Positions 38,091 through 47,386 are shown, numbered from the stretch's first letter. The stretch is DNA of 64,000 nucleotides from Salegentibacter lacus (GCF_020164555.1 NZ_JAIQZB010000007.1:62001-126000), one strand, 5' to 3'. Program-made: numbers and translations. Notes: generated from the sequence alone by a model not told the origin.

Positions 38091-39437
38091 TTAAGACAAG
38101 GCTTTTCGCATTGCGCTTGCCTTTAGCAGGCATTCTTCGTATTCTTTTTCGGGATCTGAGCCGGCTGTTATTGCTCCACCTACAGAAAAAGAGACATATT
38201 TTTTTTCCGAATTATAAAGAATACTGCGTATCACCACATTAAAATCGAAGTCACCGTTTGGAGTGAAATAGCCTACCGCTCCGCTGTAGAGTCCGCGTTT
38301 GGTTTCTTCCAGTTCTTCGATAATTTTCATCGCTGAAATTTTTGGAGCCCCCGTCATACTCCCCATCGGGAAAGTTGCCCGTAAAGCTTCTACCGGCGGA
38401 ATGCCATCATCGATTTCCGCAGAAACCGTAGAGATCATTTGATGCACCTGTTTAAAGGAATACACCTTACAAAGTTCATCTACATTTACGCTGCCCTTTT
38501 TGGCAATTTTTGAAAGATCATTTCTTACCAGGTCTACAATCATCACATTTTCAGATTGTTCTTTCGGGTCTTTGGAAAGCTGTTGCGCTATTTCCAAATC
38601 TTCTTCAGCATTGGGTGAACGCCTGGCTGTACCCTTTATAGGCTGGGAAATTAATTTTGAACCCGATTTCTTTAAATAACGTTCCGGCGAAGCCGAAAGT
38701 AAATAATGTTCTTCCAGTTTAAGAAAAGTGGCAAATGGCGGACCCGAAATCTCGTTAAGTTTTTGAAAAACTTCAAAAGGTTCTATTTCCCTGTTTTCGG
38801 CAAAAAACTCCTGGCAAAAATTGGCTTCGTAAATATCGCCGCGTTGAATGTAAGCGAGCATTTTTTCGACTTTTTTCAGGTAATCTTCTTTGGAAATTCT
38901 GGCACGTATCGGTTGTGGGTTGTGGGTTGTCAGTTGAGGGTTATCTGTCAGCGGAAGATTTGAAATTTCAGTAAAATCATCTTCAATTTCGTCATCCAGC
39001 ATCTTCAAATAATGCATTTCTAATAGATCGCCCTTCAGTAAAAATAATTTTTGAGGTTGAAAAAAGTAGAGATCAGGAAAATTGAGTCCGTCCTGGTTTT
39101 TAGAAGAAAGTGCTTCCACATCATTTTTAAGATCGTAGGAAAGATATCCAAAAATCCAGTCTTTGGTAGTTTGCTGATATTCCTGAAGTTTTGCAAAAGC
39201 CTGGTGATAATCAGTTTTTATGGCCGTAAATACGCCCAGGGCAAGTAGCGCATCGAATTCGCCGTGCTCCTGGTGATAATTATTACTATCCAGCCAGGCA
39301 ATTTCCTCAAACTGCCTACTCCATTGCAACAATTGTTGTTTAAATTTTAGCGGTTCTTCTAAAGTATAAGTCAATTTGGTGCGCACCTGGCTTCTAATTT
39401 TGGAGCGTAAAGGTAAGAACAATTTGACGTAGCACAT
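38091..39437 (-). CDS. pabB: Aminodeoxychorismate synthase component I / anthranilate synthase I family
   Basis: A chorismate-binding enzyme of 448 residues, probably making aminodeoxychorismate for folate. The catalytic C-terminal domain is complete: GDIYEANFCQEF, SASPERYLKKSGSKLISQPIKGTARR, DLVRNDLSKIAKKGSV and the GAPKISAMKIIEELE signature. The ATG at 39437 is used here, but a GTG at 39386 giving VRTKLTYTL is a good alternative because conserved similarity seems to begin there. The linker before SKEDYLKKVEKML carries a heptanucleotide tandem repeat (38911-38945). PabB is favoured over TrpE because no trp genes are nearby. Confidence 0.88.
   Translation of the reverse strand: MCYVKLFLPLRSKIRSQVRTKLTYTLEEPLKFKQQLLQWSRQFEEIAWLDSNNYHQEHGEFDALLALGVFTAIKTDYHQAFAKLQEYQQTTKDWIFGYLSYDLKNDVEALSSKNQDGLNFPDLYFFQPQKLFLLKGDLLEMHYLKMLDDEIEDDFTEISNLPLTDNPQLTTHNPQPIRARISKEDYLKKVEKMLAYIQRGDIYEANFCQEFFAENREIEPFEVFQKLNEISGPPFATFLKLEEHYLLSASPERYLKKSGSKLISQPIKGTARRSPNAEEDLEIAQQLSKDPKEQSENVMIVDLVRNDLSKIAKKGSVNVDELCKVYSFKQVHQMISTVSAEIDDGIPPVEALRATFPMGSMTGAPKISAMKIIEELEETKRGLYSGAVGYFTPNGDFDFNVVIRSILYNSEKKYVSFSVGGAITAGSDPEKEYEECLLKASAMRKALS
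38911..38945. repeat. Heptanucleotide tandem repeat inside pabB
   Basis: Five 7-base units read GGTTGTG, GGTTGTG, GGTTGTC, AGTTGAG, GGTTATC on the plus strand. They encode the NPQLTTHNPQP linker of PabB. Because 7 is not a multiple of 3, gain or loss of one unit would shift the frame. Confidence 0.75.
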
Positions 39438-39601
39438 ATTTAAATCCTTTTGCAATTTAGTTTAGAATTTTATAGGCCAGCGTGCTTTAAAAAAAAGGGA
39501 ATGAAATTAGTTCAAAATACTTTTTGAATTTGCAAAAAAAAAGTTTAATATTAATCCAATCATTTTCAATTACAAATCCCACTTAAGATCCAATATTTCA
39601 G

Positions 39602-40552
39602 ATGTTTACAGATACAGAGAAACTCACTTTAGCCGATATAGAAAACCTGGATTTCACTACTGTTATTTGGATTGCTGCCCCACTTATGTTCTTTTTCGTC
39701 TTACTTGAATTTTTAATTGGTAGGAAGAAATATAAAAAGCTTTATTCGGGGAAAGACTTCCTGGCTTCTTCAGCTATCGGAATCGGTAATTTAATCCTTA
39801 ACGGTTTTATGAAGATTGGAGTTTTTATGATTTTTCTTTTCTTTTTCAATCTGGCGCCCTTTAGGATACCCCATACCTGGTGGTCTTATGTCTTATGCTT
39901 AATACTGCTAGATTTCAGCAGATATTGGTCACATCGCCTTGCGCACGAACAACGTTTCTGGTGGTCAACCCACGTAGTTCATCATTCGTCGGAACATTAT
40001 AATTTATCTACTTCCTTTCGATTGTCCTGGACGCAGAATTTAAAAATAATATTCTTTTTACCGGTAGTACTGCTAGGCTTTCATCCTTTGGTATTTTTTA
40101 TTGTTCATCAACTTGAAGTGCTCTATCAATTTTGGATTCATACAGAATTGATAAAAAAATTACCACGACCAATCGAGTATATTTTCACCACACCATCACA
40201 TCACCGGGTACACCATTCGGTGAATGAAAGATATCTTGATAAAAATTATGGATCCACCTTTATTTTCTGGGATCGCATTTTCGGAACATTTCAGGAAGAA
40301 GATGAAAAGCCTCGTTACGGCATCACCAAACCGGTAAACTCCTACAATCCCTTTTTCCTGGTTTTCCACGAGTGGATTGAAATCAGTAAAGATATCTGGA
40401 AATCGAAATCATTAAAAGAAGCCTGGATAATTTTATTTGGAAGCCCGGTAGACAAACACAAGGAAGATATGGGAATTACAGGGAAATCTGATGCTGAATT
40501 GGCCAATATCGGTAAAGCAAATGAAGAATTCAATATAAAAAAAGCAAGGTGA
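39602..40552 (+). CDS. Sterol desaturase / fatty acid hydroxylase family membrane protein
   Basis: A 316-residue integral membrane protein with about four hydrophobic spans and the di-iron histidine clusters of the fatty acid hydroxylase superfamily: SHRLAHEQRFWWSTHVVHHSSEHYN (about 117-141) and TTPSHHRVHHSVNERYLDKNYG (about 197-218). It should hydroxylate or desaturate a lipid; in bacteria without sterols the substrate may be a carotenoid, ornithine lipid or hopanoid-type lipid. It converges with the FMN reductase gene with 3 bases between stop codons. The family call is solid and the substrate is unknown. Confidence 0.87.
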   Translation: MFTDTEKLTLADIENLDFTTVIWIAAPLMFFFVLLEFLIGRKKYKKLYSGKDFLASSAIGIGNLILNGFMKIGVFMIFLFFFNLAPFRIPHTWWSYVLCLILLDFSRYWSHRLAHEQRFWWSTHVVHHSSEHYNLSTSFRLSWTQNLKIIFFLPVVLLGFHPLVFFIVHQLEVLYQFWIHTELIKKLPRPIEYIFTTPSHHRVHHSVNERYLDKNYGSTFIFWDRIFGTFQEEDEKPRYGITKPVNSYNPFFLVFHEWIEISKDIWKSKSLKEAWIILFGSPVDKHKEDMGITGKSDAELANIGKANEEFNIKKAR

Positions 40553-40555
40553 TTT

Positions 40556-41092
40556 TTATTCTTCCAATTGATGAGAAAAAGTAGTTAAAACGTCCTGGAT
40601 CCCCATATCCAGTACTTCGTTTAGCATTTCACCATCTTTAAAATTATCGTTGAAAGAAGGCAAACTAAAGCTCTCTATCACTTCGCCACCAAACCTTGGT
40701 AGAATTCCTTTGGTATATTCCAGGGCTGAAGCCGCACCCCGTTTCCCAGGTGATGTACTAATCAATAAAATCTTTTTGCCCTCCAGGAAATTTCGATCTA
40801 AACGCGAAAGCCAGTCGATTATATTTTTAAAGTATGCTGAAACATTGCCGTTATGCTCGTTTACCGCAATCACCAATGCATCGTGATCTTTGATAATATT
40901 ATTAATTATTGTCGCACCAATAGGCATTCCTTTTTGCTTTTCCCTATCAGAACTGTAAATAGGTAATTCATATTGGGTAAAATCCTGGATCTTAACCTCG
41001 TGACCCTGGATTCGGTTCGCGACGTGTTTTAATAATTGAAAATTAATGGAGGTGCTGCTATTGGAACCGGCAAAGGCTAGGATCTTTTTCAT
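40556..41092 (-). CDS. NADPH-dependent FMN reductase / azoreductase-like flavoprotein
   Basis: A 178-residue flavodoxin-fold protein. The FMN phosphate-binding loop AGSNSSTSINFQL lies at residues 8-20, VNEHNGNVSAYFKNIIDWL is the conserved active-site region near 78-96, and SPGKRGAASAL follows. Members reduce FMN, quinones or chromate with NAD(P)H. The physiological acceptor is not evident. It has a TAnnTTTG -7 box 18 bases before its start. Confidence 0.87.
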   Translation of the reverse strand: MKKILAFAGSNSSTSINFQLLKHVANRIQGHEVKIQDFTQYELPIYSSDREKQKGMPIGATIINNIIKDHDALVIAVNEHNGNVSAYFKNIIDWLSRLDRNFLEGKKILLISTSPGKRGAASALEYTKGILPRFGGEVIESFSLPSFNDNFKDGEMLNEVLDMGIQDVLTTFSHQLEE

Positions 41093-41110
41093 TTATAGAT
41101 TGAATTTCAC

Positions 41111-41118
41111 CAAAAATA
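41111..41118 (-). promoter_or_regulatory. Candidate -7 box for the FMN reductase gene (TATTTTTG)
   Basis: The minus strand matches TAnnTTTG exactly, 18 bases before the start codon. Confidence 0.38.
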
Positions 41119-41360
41119 CCGAAATAAATGAAATAACTCATTTTTATAAAATTGAAAAGAATTATAAGTTTCTTTCTATTTTCCAGAAGTTATAAAGTAT
41201 ACCTCACCCTAAACTCGCATCATAGCCTGCTTCAAATTTATCTGTCTAACTTGAGTTTCACTTTTATTAATCTTTGATGCCGCAACAGCTTGACGGATTC
41301 TTGAAATTTTAAGTATTTTAGTTTGAGATCCCGCCCTGCAGCGGGATTAATTCAACGAAC

Positions 41361-41393
41361 TATATTAAAATTGCTATGGGCAATTTTAATATA
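41361..41393. promoter_or_regulatory. 13-bp perfect inverted repeat upstream of the helicase promoter
   Basis: TATATTAAAATTG (41361-41373) and CAATTTTAATATA (41381-41393) are exact reverse complements around a 7-base centre (CTATGGG). The repeat sits just upstream of the TAACTTTG -7 box and covers the -33 region, which suits an operator better than a terminator. Confidence 0.45.
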
Positions 41394-41402
41394 GAGTTTC
41401 AT

Positions 41403-41410
41403 TAACTTTG
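41403..41410 (+). promoter_or_regulatory. Candidate -7 box for the DEAD-box helicase gene (TAACTTTG)
   Basis: Exact TAnnTTTG match 23 bases before the GTG start, giving a short leader of roughly 18 bases. Confidence 0.45.
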
Positions 41411-41433
41411 CCGATTCATAAAAACTTCATTTA

Positions 41434-42783
41434 GTGACTTTTCAAGACTTAAATATTACCACTCCGTTGCGCAATGCACTGGAAGATATTGGGATCACCA
41501 CGCCCACGCCTATTCAGGAACAATCTTTTTCTACCATTATGTCTGGGAAGGATATGGTGGGAATTGCTCAAACTGGTACGGGGAAAACCTTCGCCTATAT
41601 GCTTCCCATTTTGCGTATGCTTAAATATTCGGAACAAAAAAACCCTAGGGTATTGGTTTTGGTTCCTACCCGTGAGCTTGTGGTGCAGGTGGTTGAAGAA
41701 ATTGAAAAGTTAACCGCTTATATGAATGTTCGCGTTACCGGAATTTACGGCGGCGTAAATATGAACACACAACATCAGGCGCTATTGCAAGGGTTAGATA
41801 TTGTGGTAGCTACTCCGGGAAGGTTGTACGATTTGGTACTTAGGCGTGCACTTCAGTTAAAATCTATCCAAAAATTGGTGATAGATGAAGTGGATGTGAT
41901 GTTAGATTTGGGTTTTAAATTTCAGATCAATAATATCTTTGAATTGCTACCGGAAAACCGACAAAACATTATGTTTTCGGCAACAATTACTGAAAATGTG
42001 GAGAACTTAATCGAAGCCAATTTTAAAAGTCCGGAAACTATTTCTGTGGCTGCCAGTGGTACCCCGCTGGACAATATTAAGCAAACCGGGTACAAAATCC
42101 CGAATTTTTACACCAAAGTAAATCTTTTGAAATACCTTTTAAAAGAGAAGGAAACCTATTCTAAGGTGCTGATTTTTGTGGCTTACAAGCGAATGGCCGA
42201 TAGGCTTTACACCGAATTGCAACAGCATTTTCCAGAGGAATGTACCGTGATTCATTCTAATAAAACCCAAAATTACCGCTTGCGGAGCATCAAACAATTT
42301 GGCAGCGGATTTTGCCGAATTCTGGTCGCTACCGATGTTATGGCCCGCGGACTCGATATTGAATCGGTGAGCCACGTGATTAATTTTGATACACCAAAAT
42401 ACCCAGAAAATTATATGCACCGAATTGGTCGAACCGGACGAGCTGAGAAAGAAGGGAATTCGATTTTAATGACTACCGAAGCGGAACAGGAATCGCTGGA
42501 GAAAATTGAAGCTTTGATGAAAATGCAAGTTCCGCAGGAAGAATTACCAGAGGAAATCACGATTTCTTCAGAATTAATTCCAGAAGAGCAACCGAAGGTT
42601 TTCGAAATTAATAATCCAGGAAAAAATAAAGATGATGATGCGCCCGGTCCTGCTTTCCACGAGAAAAAAGAGAAAAATAGAAAGGAAAACCTGGGTGGTT
42701 CTTACCGCCGGGAAATTGCCAAGAAGTATAAAAAGCCTAAAACTCGCGGAGATAAAAACGCTAACCGTAAAAAGAAAAAATAA
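41434..42783 (+). CDS. DEAD-box RNA helicase with DEVD motif II
   Basis: A 449-residue cytoplasmic helicase. The Q motif is at about 22-30, Walker A QTGTGKT at 46-52, PTREL at 78-82, motif II is DEVD (151-154) instead of DEAD, SAT is at 182-184, and HRIGRTGR ends the core. A lysine-rich C-terminal tail (about 390-449, ending NANRKKKK) should bind RNA. The start is GTG; the MTFQDLNITTPL opening is that of the family. Probable roles are ribosome assembly or mRNA turnover in the cold. The mutarotase-like gene begins 6 bases after the stop. Confidence 0.93.
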   Translation: MTFQDLNITTPLRNALEDIGITTPTPIQEQSFSTIMSGKDMVGIAQTGTGKTFAYMLPILRMLKYSEQKNPRVLVLVPTRELVVQVVEEIEKLTAYMNVRVTGIYGGVNMNTQHQALLQGLDIVVATPGRLYDLVLRRALQLKSIQKLVIDEVDVMLDLGFKFQINNIFELLPENRQNIMFSATITENVENLIEANFKSPETISVAASGTPLDNIKQTGYKIPNFYTKVNLLKYLLKEKETYSKVLIFVAYKRMADRLYTELQQHFPEECTVIHSNKTQNYRLRSIKQFGSGFCRILVATDVMARGLDIESVSHVINFDTPKYPENYMHRIGRTGRAEKEGNSILMTTEAEQESLEKIEALMKMQVPQEELPEEITISSELIPEEQPKVFEINNPGKNKDDDAPGPAFHEKKEKNRKENLGGSYRREIAKKYKKPKTRGDKNANRKKKK

Positions 42784-42789
42784 TCTCAA

Positions 42790-43662
42790 ATGCACGAATT
42801 ACAGAACGAATTTCTAAGTATTAAAGTCAATCCTGTTGGTGCTGAATTATCCAGCCTTAAAAATCTGGAAACCGGTACCGAACATTTATGGCAGGGAAAC
42901 CCCGAATTTTGGGCAAGCCAGGCACCAAATCTATTTCCGGTTATTGGGGTTTTGAAAGATGGCGAGTTCTTTTTTGAAGGCAAGACCTATAAAATGCCTA
43001 AACACGGTTTTGTAAGGCATAATGAAGAAATTCAGTTAAAAGAAAAAACTTCGAATTCATTAATTTTTCAACTGGAATATTCAGAAAAAACTTTAGAAAT
43101 ATATCCTTTTAAATTCAGGTTTGAGATTTCATTTATACTGAATGAAAAAAACCTGGAAGTGCAGCATAGAGTTTTCAATTTAGACAATGAGCCGCTTTAT
43201 TTCTCACTAGGTGGGCATCCTGCTTTTAATGCACCTGTCAGTAAAAATGAGGCTTACGAAGATTATTATCTGGAATTTGACCGCAAAATGGATTTAAGAA
43301 CTCACGTTTTGAGCCAAAACGGACTGGTAAGTGATAAAACTGAGGGCATTTTAGACAACGAAGATAAAATTCGATTACACAAAGACCTGTTTGCCAAAGA
43401 CGCTCTGATTTTCAAAAACATTCCTTCAAAAAAAGTAGCTCTAAAAAGTAAGAATTTAGGAACAGTTTTATCCGTAGAATATTCAGATTTTAAAAATTTA
43501 GGAATTTGGGCAAAACCGGGAGCTCCCTATGTTTGTATAGAACCCTGGCTGGGAATTGCCGATGTTGAAGGTACCAATCAAAACTTAGTAAACAAAGAAG
43601 GAATTGAAACACTGGAAGCCAATAAAAATTTTGAAGCTTCCTATACCATTCATCTTAATTAG
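42790..43662 (+). CDS. Aldose 1-epimerase family protein (LacX/YeaD-like)
   Basis: A 290-residue galactose-mutarotase-fold protein. It has MPKHGFVRHNEE (about 65-76), a YFSLGGHPAFNAPV segment with the conserved His, and FKNLGIWAKPGAPYVCIEPWLGIAD carrying the Glu region, the LacX type pattern, distinct from the GalM at 29850. It likely acts on hexoses or hexose phosphates. It is 6 bases downstream of the helicase gene and may be co-transcribed with it, though function gives no reason for the pairing. Confidence 0.87.
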   Translation: MHELQNEFLSIKVNPVGAELSSLKNLETGTEHLWQGNPEFWASQAPNLFPVIGVLKDGEFFFEGKTYKMPKHGFVRHNEEIQLKEKTSNSLIFQLEYSEKTLEIYPFKFRFEISFILNEKNLEVQHRVFNLDNEPLYFSLGGHPAFNAPVSKNEAYEDYYLEFDRKMDLRTHVLSQNGLVSDKTEGILDNEDKIRLHKDLFAKDALIFKNIPSKKVALKSKNLGTVLSVEYSDFKNLGIWAKPGAPYVCIEPWLGIADVEGTNQNLVNKEGIETLEANKNFEASYTIHLN

Positions 43663-43867
43663 TTCTTTTAGAAGAATATTTTTAAATAATCCTTAACTTA
43701 AAATAATTATTATTAATCTCATTTTAGCATAAACTACCGGCTAGTGTGCAAATGAGAAAAGAAAAAGGTACCGTAAGAAAAGGTATGTCTTACCTATTCT
43801 TATCGTTTCGTTATTAATTACTGGGGATTATTATAGCTAAGGCTATTAAAGCAATTTTACATCACAT

Positions 43868-44113
43868 TTATCGTTTATCTTTCTTTGCAGTCTTGTCCTT
43901 TTGAGACTGATCCATAAATTCTCGTTCTTCCCGGGCACTGGCTTTATCACTTTTTGAAGAATCCTTTTTATTATTCTTTTTAAACTTACTTTTATCCCGA
44001 TCGCGCTCTTTCTGCTTTAGATCACGGAACTCTTCCTGTTCCCTGTCCTTATCCTCCTGATTTAAAGATTCCCAGTTCTCCTCCATTTTCTTAATATCTT
44101 CCTTCTTAGCCAT
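43868..44113 (-). CDS. Small highly charged hypothetical protein
   Basis: An 81-residue protein that I do not recognise. It is nearly all Lys, Glu, Asp, Ser, Gln and Arg, with no hydrophobic core, no Cys and no signal peptide. Runs such as EEFRDLKQKERDRDKSK suggest a single long helix or disorder. Its size and composition resemble stress-associated hydrophilic proteins, but that is only a compositional likeness. It lies downstream of ytxJ behind a terminator-like hairpin. Confidence 0.6.
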   Translation of the reverse strand: MAKKEDIKKMEENWESLNQEDKDREQEEFRDLKQKERDRDKSKFKKNNKKDSSKSDKASAREEREFMDQSQKDKTAKKDKR

Positions 44114-44153
44114 TGCTCTTTAATTTATTGGTTTTCGTAGATAAAAGATACAA

Positions 44154-44181
44154 AGGCAATTCCATCAAACTGAAATTGCCT
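44154..44181 (-). terminator. Hairpin terminator after ytxJ
   Basis: An 8-bp perfect stem (AGGCAATT at 44154-44161 with AATTGCCT at 44174-44181) with a 12-base loop. On the minus strand it is followed by TTTGTATCTTTT. It ends ytxJ before the small charged gene. Confidence 0.65.
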
Positions 44182-44206
44182 GCAGTTTTAACAAGAATTT
44201 ATTTCT

Positions 44207-44596
44207 TTAAGCTAAATCTTCCAATTTTGCAGCATCAATATCCTGATGAGAAGCATGGTGAACAACTTTTTCATCACTTAAAACAATAAATTGTGGACTT
44301 TCGTGTCTTACGCTTAACTCATCGGCCACCGCATTAGACACGTCACGATGCTTTCTTAAATCCAAAAAATAGAGTTTTGTATTTTCATTTTCTTCATATT
44401 CCCTTTCAAAATTCCTCAACACCATTTTACTAATTCCACAACTGGTAGAATGTTTAAAAATCCCGATTAATTTATCTTTAGATTCTTCTTTAGCTATGGT
44501 AATTTGATCTTTATCGGTTAATTCTGTCCAGGGAAATTCTGATTTTTTTTTCGTCTCATCTCCATCTCCCTTAAATATTTTATCTAGTAATCCCAT
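44207..44596 (-). CDS. ytxJ: Bacillithiol-system redox protein YtxJ (monothiol bacilliredoxin)
   Basis: A 129-residue thioredoxin-fold protein with a single active-site Cys (C53 in HSTSCGISKMV), followed by the conserved VRHESPQFIVL cis-Pro region. YtxJ family proteins are thought to remove bacillithiol from modified protein thiols, so this organism probably makes bacillithiol, as other Flavobacteria do. There is no signal peptide. A TAnnTTTG -7 box lies 19 bases before the start. Confidence 0.9.
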   Translation of the reverse strand: MGLLDKIFKGDGDETKKKSEFPWTELTDKDQITIAKEESKDKLIGIFKHSTSCGISKMVLRNFEREYEENENTKLYFLDLRKHRDVSNAVADELSVRHESPQFIVLSDEKVVHHASHQDIDAAKLEDLA

Positions 44597-44615
44597 TGGT
44601 GATTTTTCTTTTGTA

Positions 44616-44623
44616 CAAAATTA
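44616..44623 (-). promoter_or_regulatory. Candidate -7 box for ytxJ (TAATTTTG)
   Basis: The minus strand matches TAnnTTTG exactly, 19 bases before the ytxJ ATG. Confidence 0.4.
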
Positions 44624-44715
44624 GATCTTAATAAATTTAATCTGTGCTTCAACTCAAAATTAATTTCAGAAAAATTAACCTAAATGTCAAATTGGCGTTA
44701 ATTTAAGAATAAAAC

Positions 44716-44730
44716 AAGTCAATTTGTCTT
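44716..44730. promoter_or_regulatory. Imperfect palindrome upstream of clpB
   Basis: AAGTCAATTTGTCTT is palindromic at six of seven pairs and includes TCAATTTG, one base off the -7 consensus. A related stretch (TGTCAAATTGGCG) lies just upstream. It could be a heat-shock control site for clpB. Confidence 0.28.
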
Positions 44731-44779
44731 AATTTTTTAATGGTATATCAATTGCTTTATTCTTTAAAAATAAACCACT

Positions 44780-47386
44780 ATGAACTTTAACAACTTTACC
44801 ATAAAATCACAGGAGGCCATCCAGCAAGCACAGCAACTTGCTCAGGAATTAGGCCATCAGCAAATTGAGAACGAGCACATTTTTAAAGCAATAAGTACTG
44901 TAGACGAGAATGTAGCTCCTTTTTTACTGAAAAAACTGAATATTAACGTCAATCTCTTTAATGATATTCTGGATAAAACCCTACAGAGTTTTCCAAAAGT
45001 GAGCGGTGGCGATATCGTACTTTCGCGGGAAGCAGGAAAAGCAGTTAACGAAGCTTCTACTATAGCGAAAAAAATGAAGGATGAATATGTTTCTATTGAA
45101 CACCTCATTCTCGCAATTTTTAAATCGTCTAGCAAAGTAGCCCAAATCTTAAAAGATCAGGGTGCGACTGAAAAATCCTTAAAAGCAGCGATAGAAGAAT
45201 TGCGCAAAGGAGACCGGGTAACTTCGCAAAGTGCAGAAGAAACCTATAACGCCCTGGATAAATACGCCATTAATTTAAACCGAATGGCCGAGGAGGGAAA
45301 ACTGGATCCTGTAATTGGCCGTGATGAGGAAATACGAAGAATTTTACAGATTCTTTCCCGACGCACCAAAAACAACCCAATGTTGGTTGGAGAGCCGGGA
45401 ACCGGTAAAACGGCCATAGCCGAAGGTTTAGCACATAGAATTATTGCCGGCGATATTCCCGATAACCTTAAAGATAAAGTGATCTATAACCTGGATATGG
45501 GAGCGCTTATTGCCGGCGCAAAGTATAAAGGTGAGTTTGAAGAACGCCTTAAAGCCGTAATAAAAGAAGTGACTTCCAGCGATGGGAATATCGTGTTGTT
45601 TATAGATGAAATTCATACACTTGTTGGTGCCGGTGGCGGTCAGGGTGCTATGGATGCGGCTAACATTTTAAAACCCGCATTGGCTCGTGGCGAATTGCGT
45701 GCAATTGGAGCAACCACTTTAGATGAATACCAAAAATATTTTGAAAAAGACAAAGCCCTGGAAAGAAGATTTCAAAGAGTAACCGTAGATGAACCAGATA
45801 CAGAAAGTGCAATTTCCATCTTACGCGGAATTAAAGAGAAATACGAAACTCACCATAAAGTTAGGATTAAAGATGAAGCGATTATCGCTGCGGTTGAATT
45901 ATCTCAGCGTTATATCACAAACCGGTTTTTGCCCGATAAGGCTATTGATTTAATGGATGAAGCAGCTTCTAAACTTCGAATGGAAATCAATTCGAAACCC
46001 GAAGAACTCGATGTTCTGGACAGAAGAATAATGCAGCTGGAGATTGAAATTGAAGCTATAAAACGTGAAAAAGACGAAGCTAAATTAAAAACACTCCGGG
46101 CTGAACTGGCAAATATAAAAGAAGAACGCAACGAATTACACGCCCGCTGGCAGAATGAAAAAGGTGTAGTAGACAGTATTCAGAATTTAAAATCTGATAT
46201 CGAAAACTTTAAACTGGAAGCAGAACGTGCCGAGCGAGAGGGAGACTATGGAAAAGTAGCCGAAATTCGCTACGGAAAAATAAAAGAAGCCCAGGAGAAA
46301 CTGGAAGCCTTGCAAAAAACCGTTGCACAAAATCAAAATGAAAAATCCCTTATCCAGGAAGAAGTAACCAATGAGGATATCGCTGAAGTTGTTGCAAAAT
46401 GGACCGGAATTCCGGTAACTAAGATGTTGCAAAGCGATCGTGAAAAATTACTAAAACTGGAGGATGAACTACACAAACGAGTAGTTGGACAGGAAGAAGC
46501 AATAATAGCAGTAAGTGATGCGGTACGCCGAAGCCGTGCAGGTTTACAGGATCAGAAAAGACCTATAGGTTCTTTCTTATTCCTGGGTACCACCGGAGTT
46601 GGTAAAACCGAACTTGCAAAAGCCCTCGCAGAATATTTGTTTGATGATGAGGCTGCGATGACACGTATTGATATGAGTGAATATCAAGAGAGACATTCAG
46701 TGAGTCGTTTGGTTGGAGCACCTCCGGGATACGTGGGTTATGATGAAGGCGGTCAGCTTACTGAAGCCGTTAGAAGAAAACCGTATTCTGTGGTTCTTTT
46801 AGACGAAATTGAAAAGGCTCACCCCGATACTTTCAATATTTTATTACAGGTTCTGGATGAAGGAAGGCTTACGGATAACAAAGGACGTCTGGCAGATTTT
46901 AAGAACACCATTATTATTATGACCTCAAATATGGGAAGTCATATTATTCAGGAGAAATACGAAAATGTAAAAGATCCTGATACGGCAATGGATTCGGCTA
47001 AAACTGAAGTACTGACCTTGTTAAAACAAAGTGTTAGGCCGGAGTTTATAAACAGAATAGACGATATTATTATGTTTAGCCCGTTAACCCAAAAAGACAT
47101 CAGGAAAATTGTTTCGTTACAACTTAAGGGCGTGAAGAAAATGCTGGAAAAACAGCATATTGTTCTTGATGCCACAGAAGAAGCGATCAGTTATCTGGCT
47201 AGTCGCGGATTTGATCCTCAATTCGGTGCAAGACCGGTTAAAAGAGTAGTTCAGCGGGAAGTTCTCAATAAACTTTCAAAAGAAATTCTCGCCGGAAATA
47301 TCAAAACCGACCATATTATTCTTATAGATGAATTTGATGACCAGTTGGTTTTTAGAAATGAAACCAATCCGGTAGAAACTGAATAA
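44780..47386 (+). CDS. clpB: ATP-dependent disaggregase ClpB
   Basis: An 868-residue Hsp100 chaperone that works with DnaK to rescue aggregated proteins. The N-terminal Clp_N repeats occupy residues 1-145. AAA1 has Walker A GEPGTGKT at 204-211. A coiled-coil middle domain spans roughly 400-525 and contains [13 protein letters not shown] and [17 protein letters not shown]2 has GTTGVGKT near residue 605, and the C-terminal D2-small domain has [15 protein letters not shown]. No ClpP-binding IGF/L loop is expected or seen. Single transcription unit ended by a strong terminator. Confidence 0.97.
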   Translation: MNFNNFTIKSQEAIQQAQQLAQELGHQQIENEHIFKAISTVDENVAPFLLKKLNINVNLFNDILDKTLQSFPKVSGGDIVLSREAGKAVNEASTIAKKMKDEYVSIEHLILAIFKSSSKVAQILKDQGATEKSLKAAIEELRKGDRVTSQSAEETYNALDKYAINLNRMAEEGKLDPVIGRDEEIRRILQILSRRTKNNPMLVGEPGTGKTAIAEGLAHRIIAGDIPDNLKDKVIYNLDMGALIAGAKYKGEFEERLKAVIKEVTSSDGNIVLFIDEIHTLVGAGGGQGAMDAANILKPALARGELRAIGATTLDEYQKYFEKDKALERRFQRVTVDEPDTESAISILRGIKEKYETHHKVRIKDEAIIAAVELSQRYITNRFLPDKAIDLMDEAASKLRMEINSKPEELDVLDRRIMQLEIEIEAIKREKDEAKLKTLRAELANIKEERNELHARWQNEKGVVDSIQNLKSDIENFKLEAERAEREGDYGKVAEIRYGKIKEAQEKLEALQKTVAQNQNEKSLIQEEVTNEDIAEVVAKWTGIPVTKMLQSDREKLLKLEDELHKRVVGQEEAIIAVSDAVRRSRAGLQDQKRPIGSFLFLGTTGVGKTELAKALAEYLFDDEAAMTRIDMSEYQERHSVSRLVGAPPGYVGYDEGGQLTEAVRRKPYSVVLLDEIEKAHPDTFNILLQVLDEGRLTDNKGRLADFKNTIIIMTSNMGSHIIQEKYENVKDPDTAMDSAKTEVLTLLKQSVRPEFINRIDDIIMFSPLTQKDIRKIVSLQLKGVKKMLEKQHIVLDATEEAISYLASRGFDPQFGARPVKRVVQREVLNKLSKEILAGNIKTDHIILIDEFDDQLVFRNETNPVETE

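Larger units (their letters stand above)
41093..41433. other. 341-base divergent intergenic region with two perfect hairpins
   Basis: No gene or structural RNA was recognised. It holds divergent promoters for the FMN reductase and the DEAD-box helicase, a GC-rich hairpin ATCCCGC/GCGGGAT (41328-41334 with 41341-41347), a 13-bp AT-rich inverted repeat (41361-41393), and a degenerate fragment of the AGCTTGACGG type that resembles the REP-like elements elsewhere in the window. Confidence 0.6.

Noticed and set aside
39386-39455. Longer TTG-start version of pabB
   Set aside because: The TTG at 39455 adds only six residues before an ATG and there is no support for it. The real uncertainty is between the ATG at 39437 and a GTG at 39386.
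43775-43801. Hairpin AAGAAAAGGTA / TACCTATTCTT as a terminator after the mutarotase-like gene
   Set aside because: The stem has a mismatch, is over 100 bases from the stop codon and lacks a clean T run on either strand.
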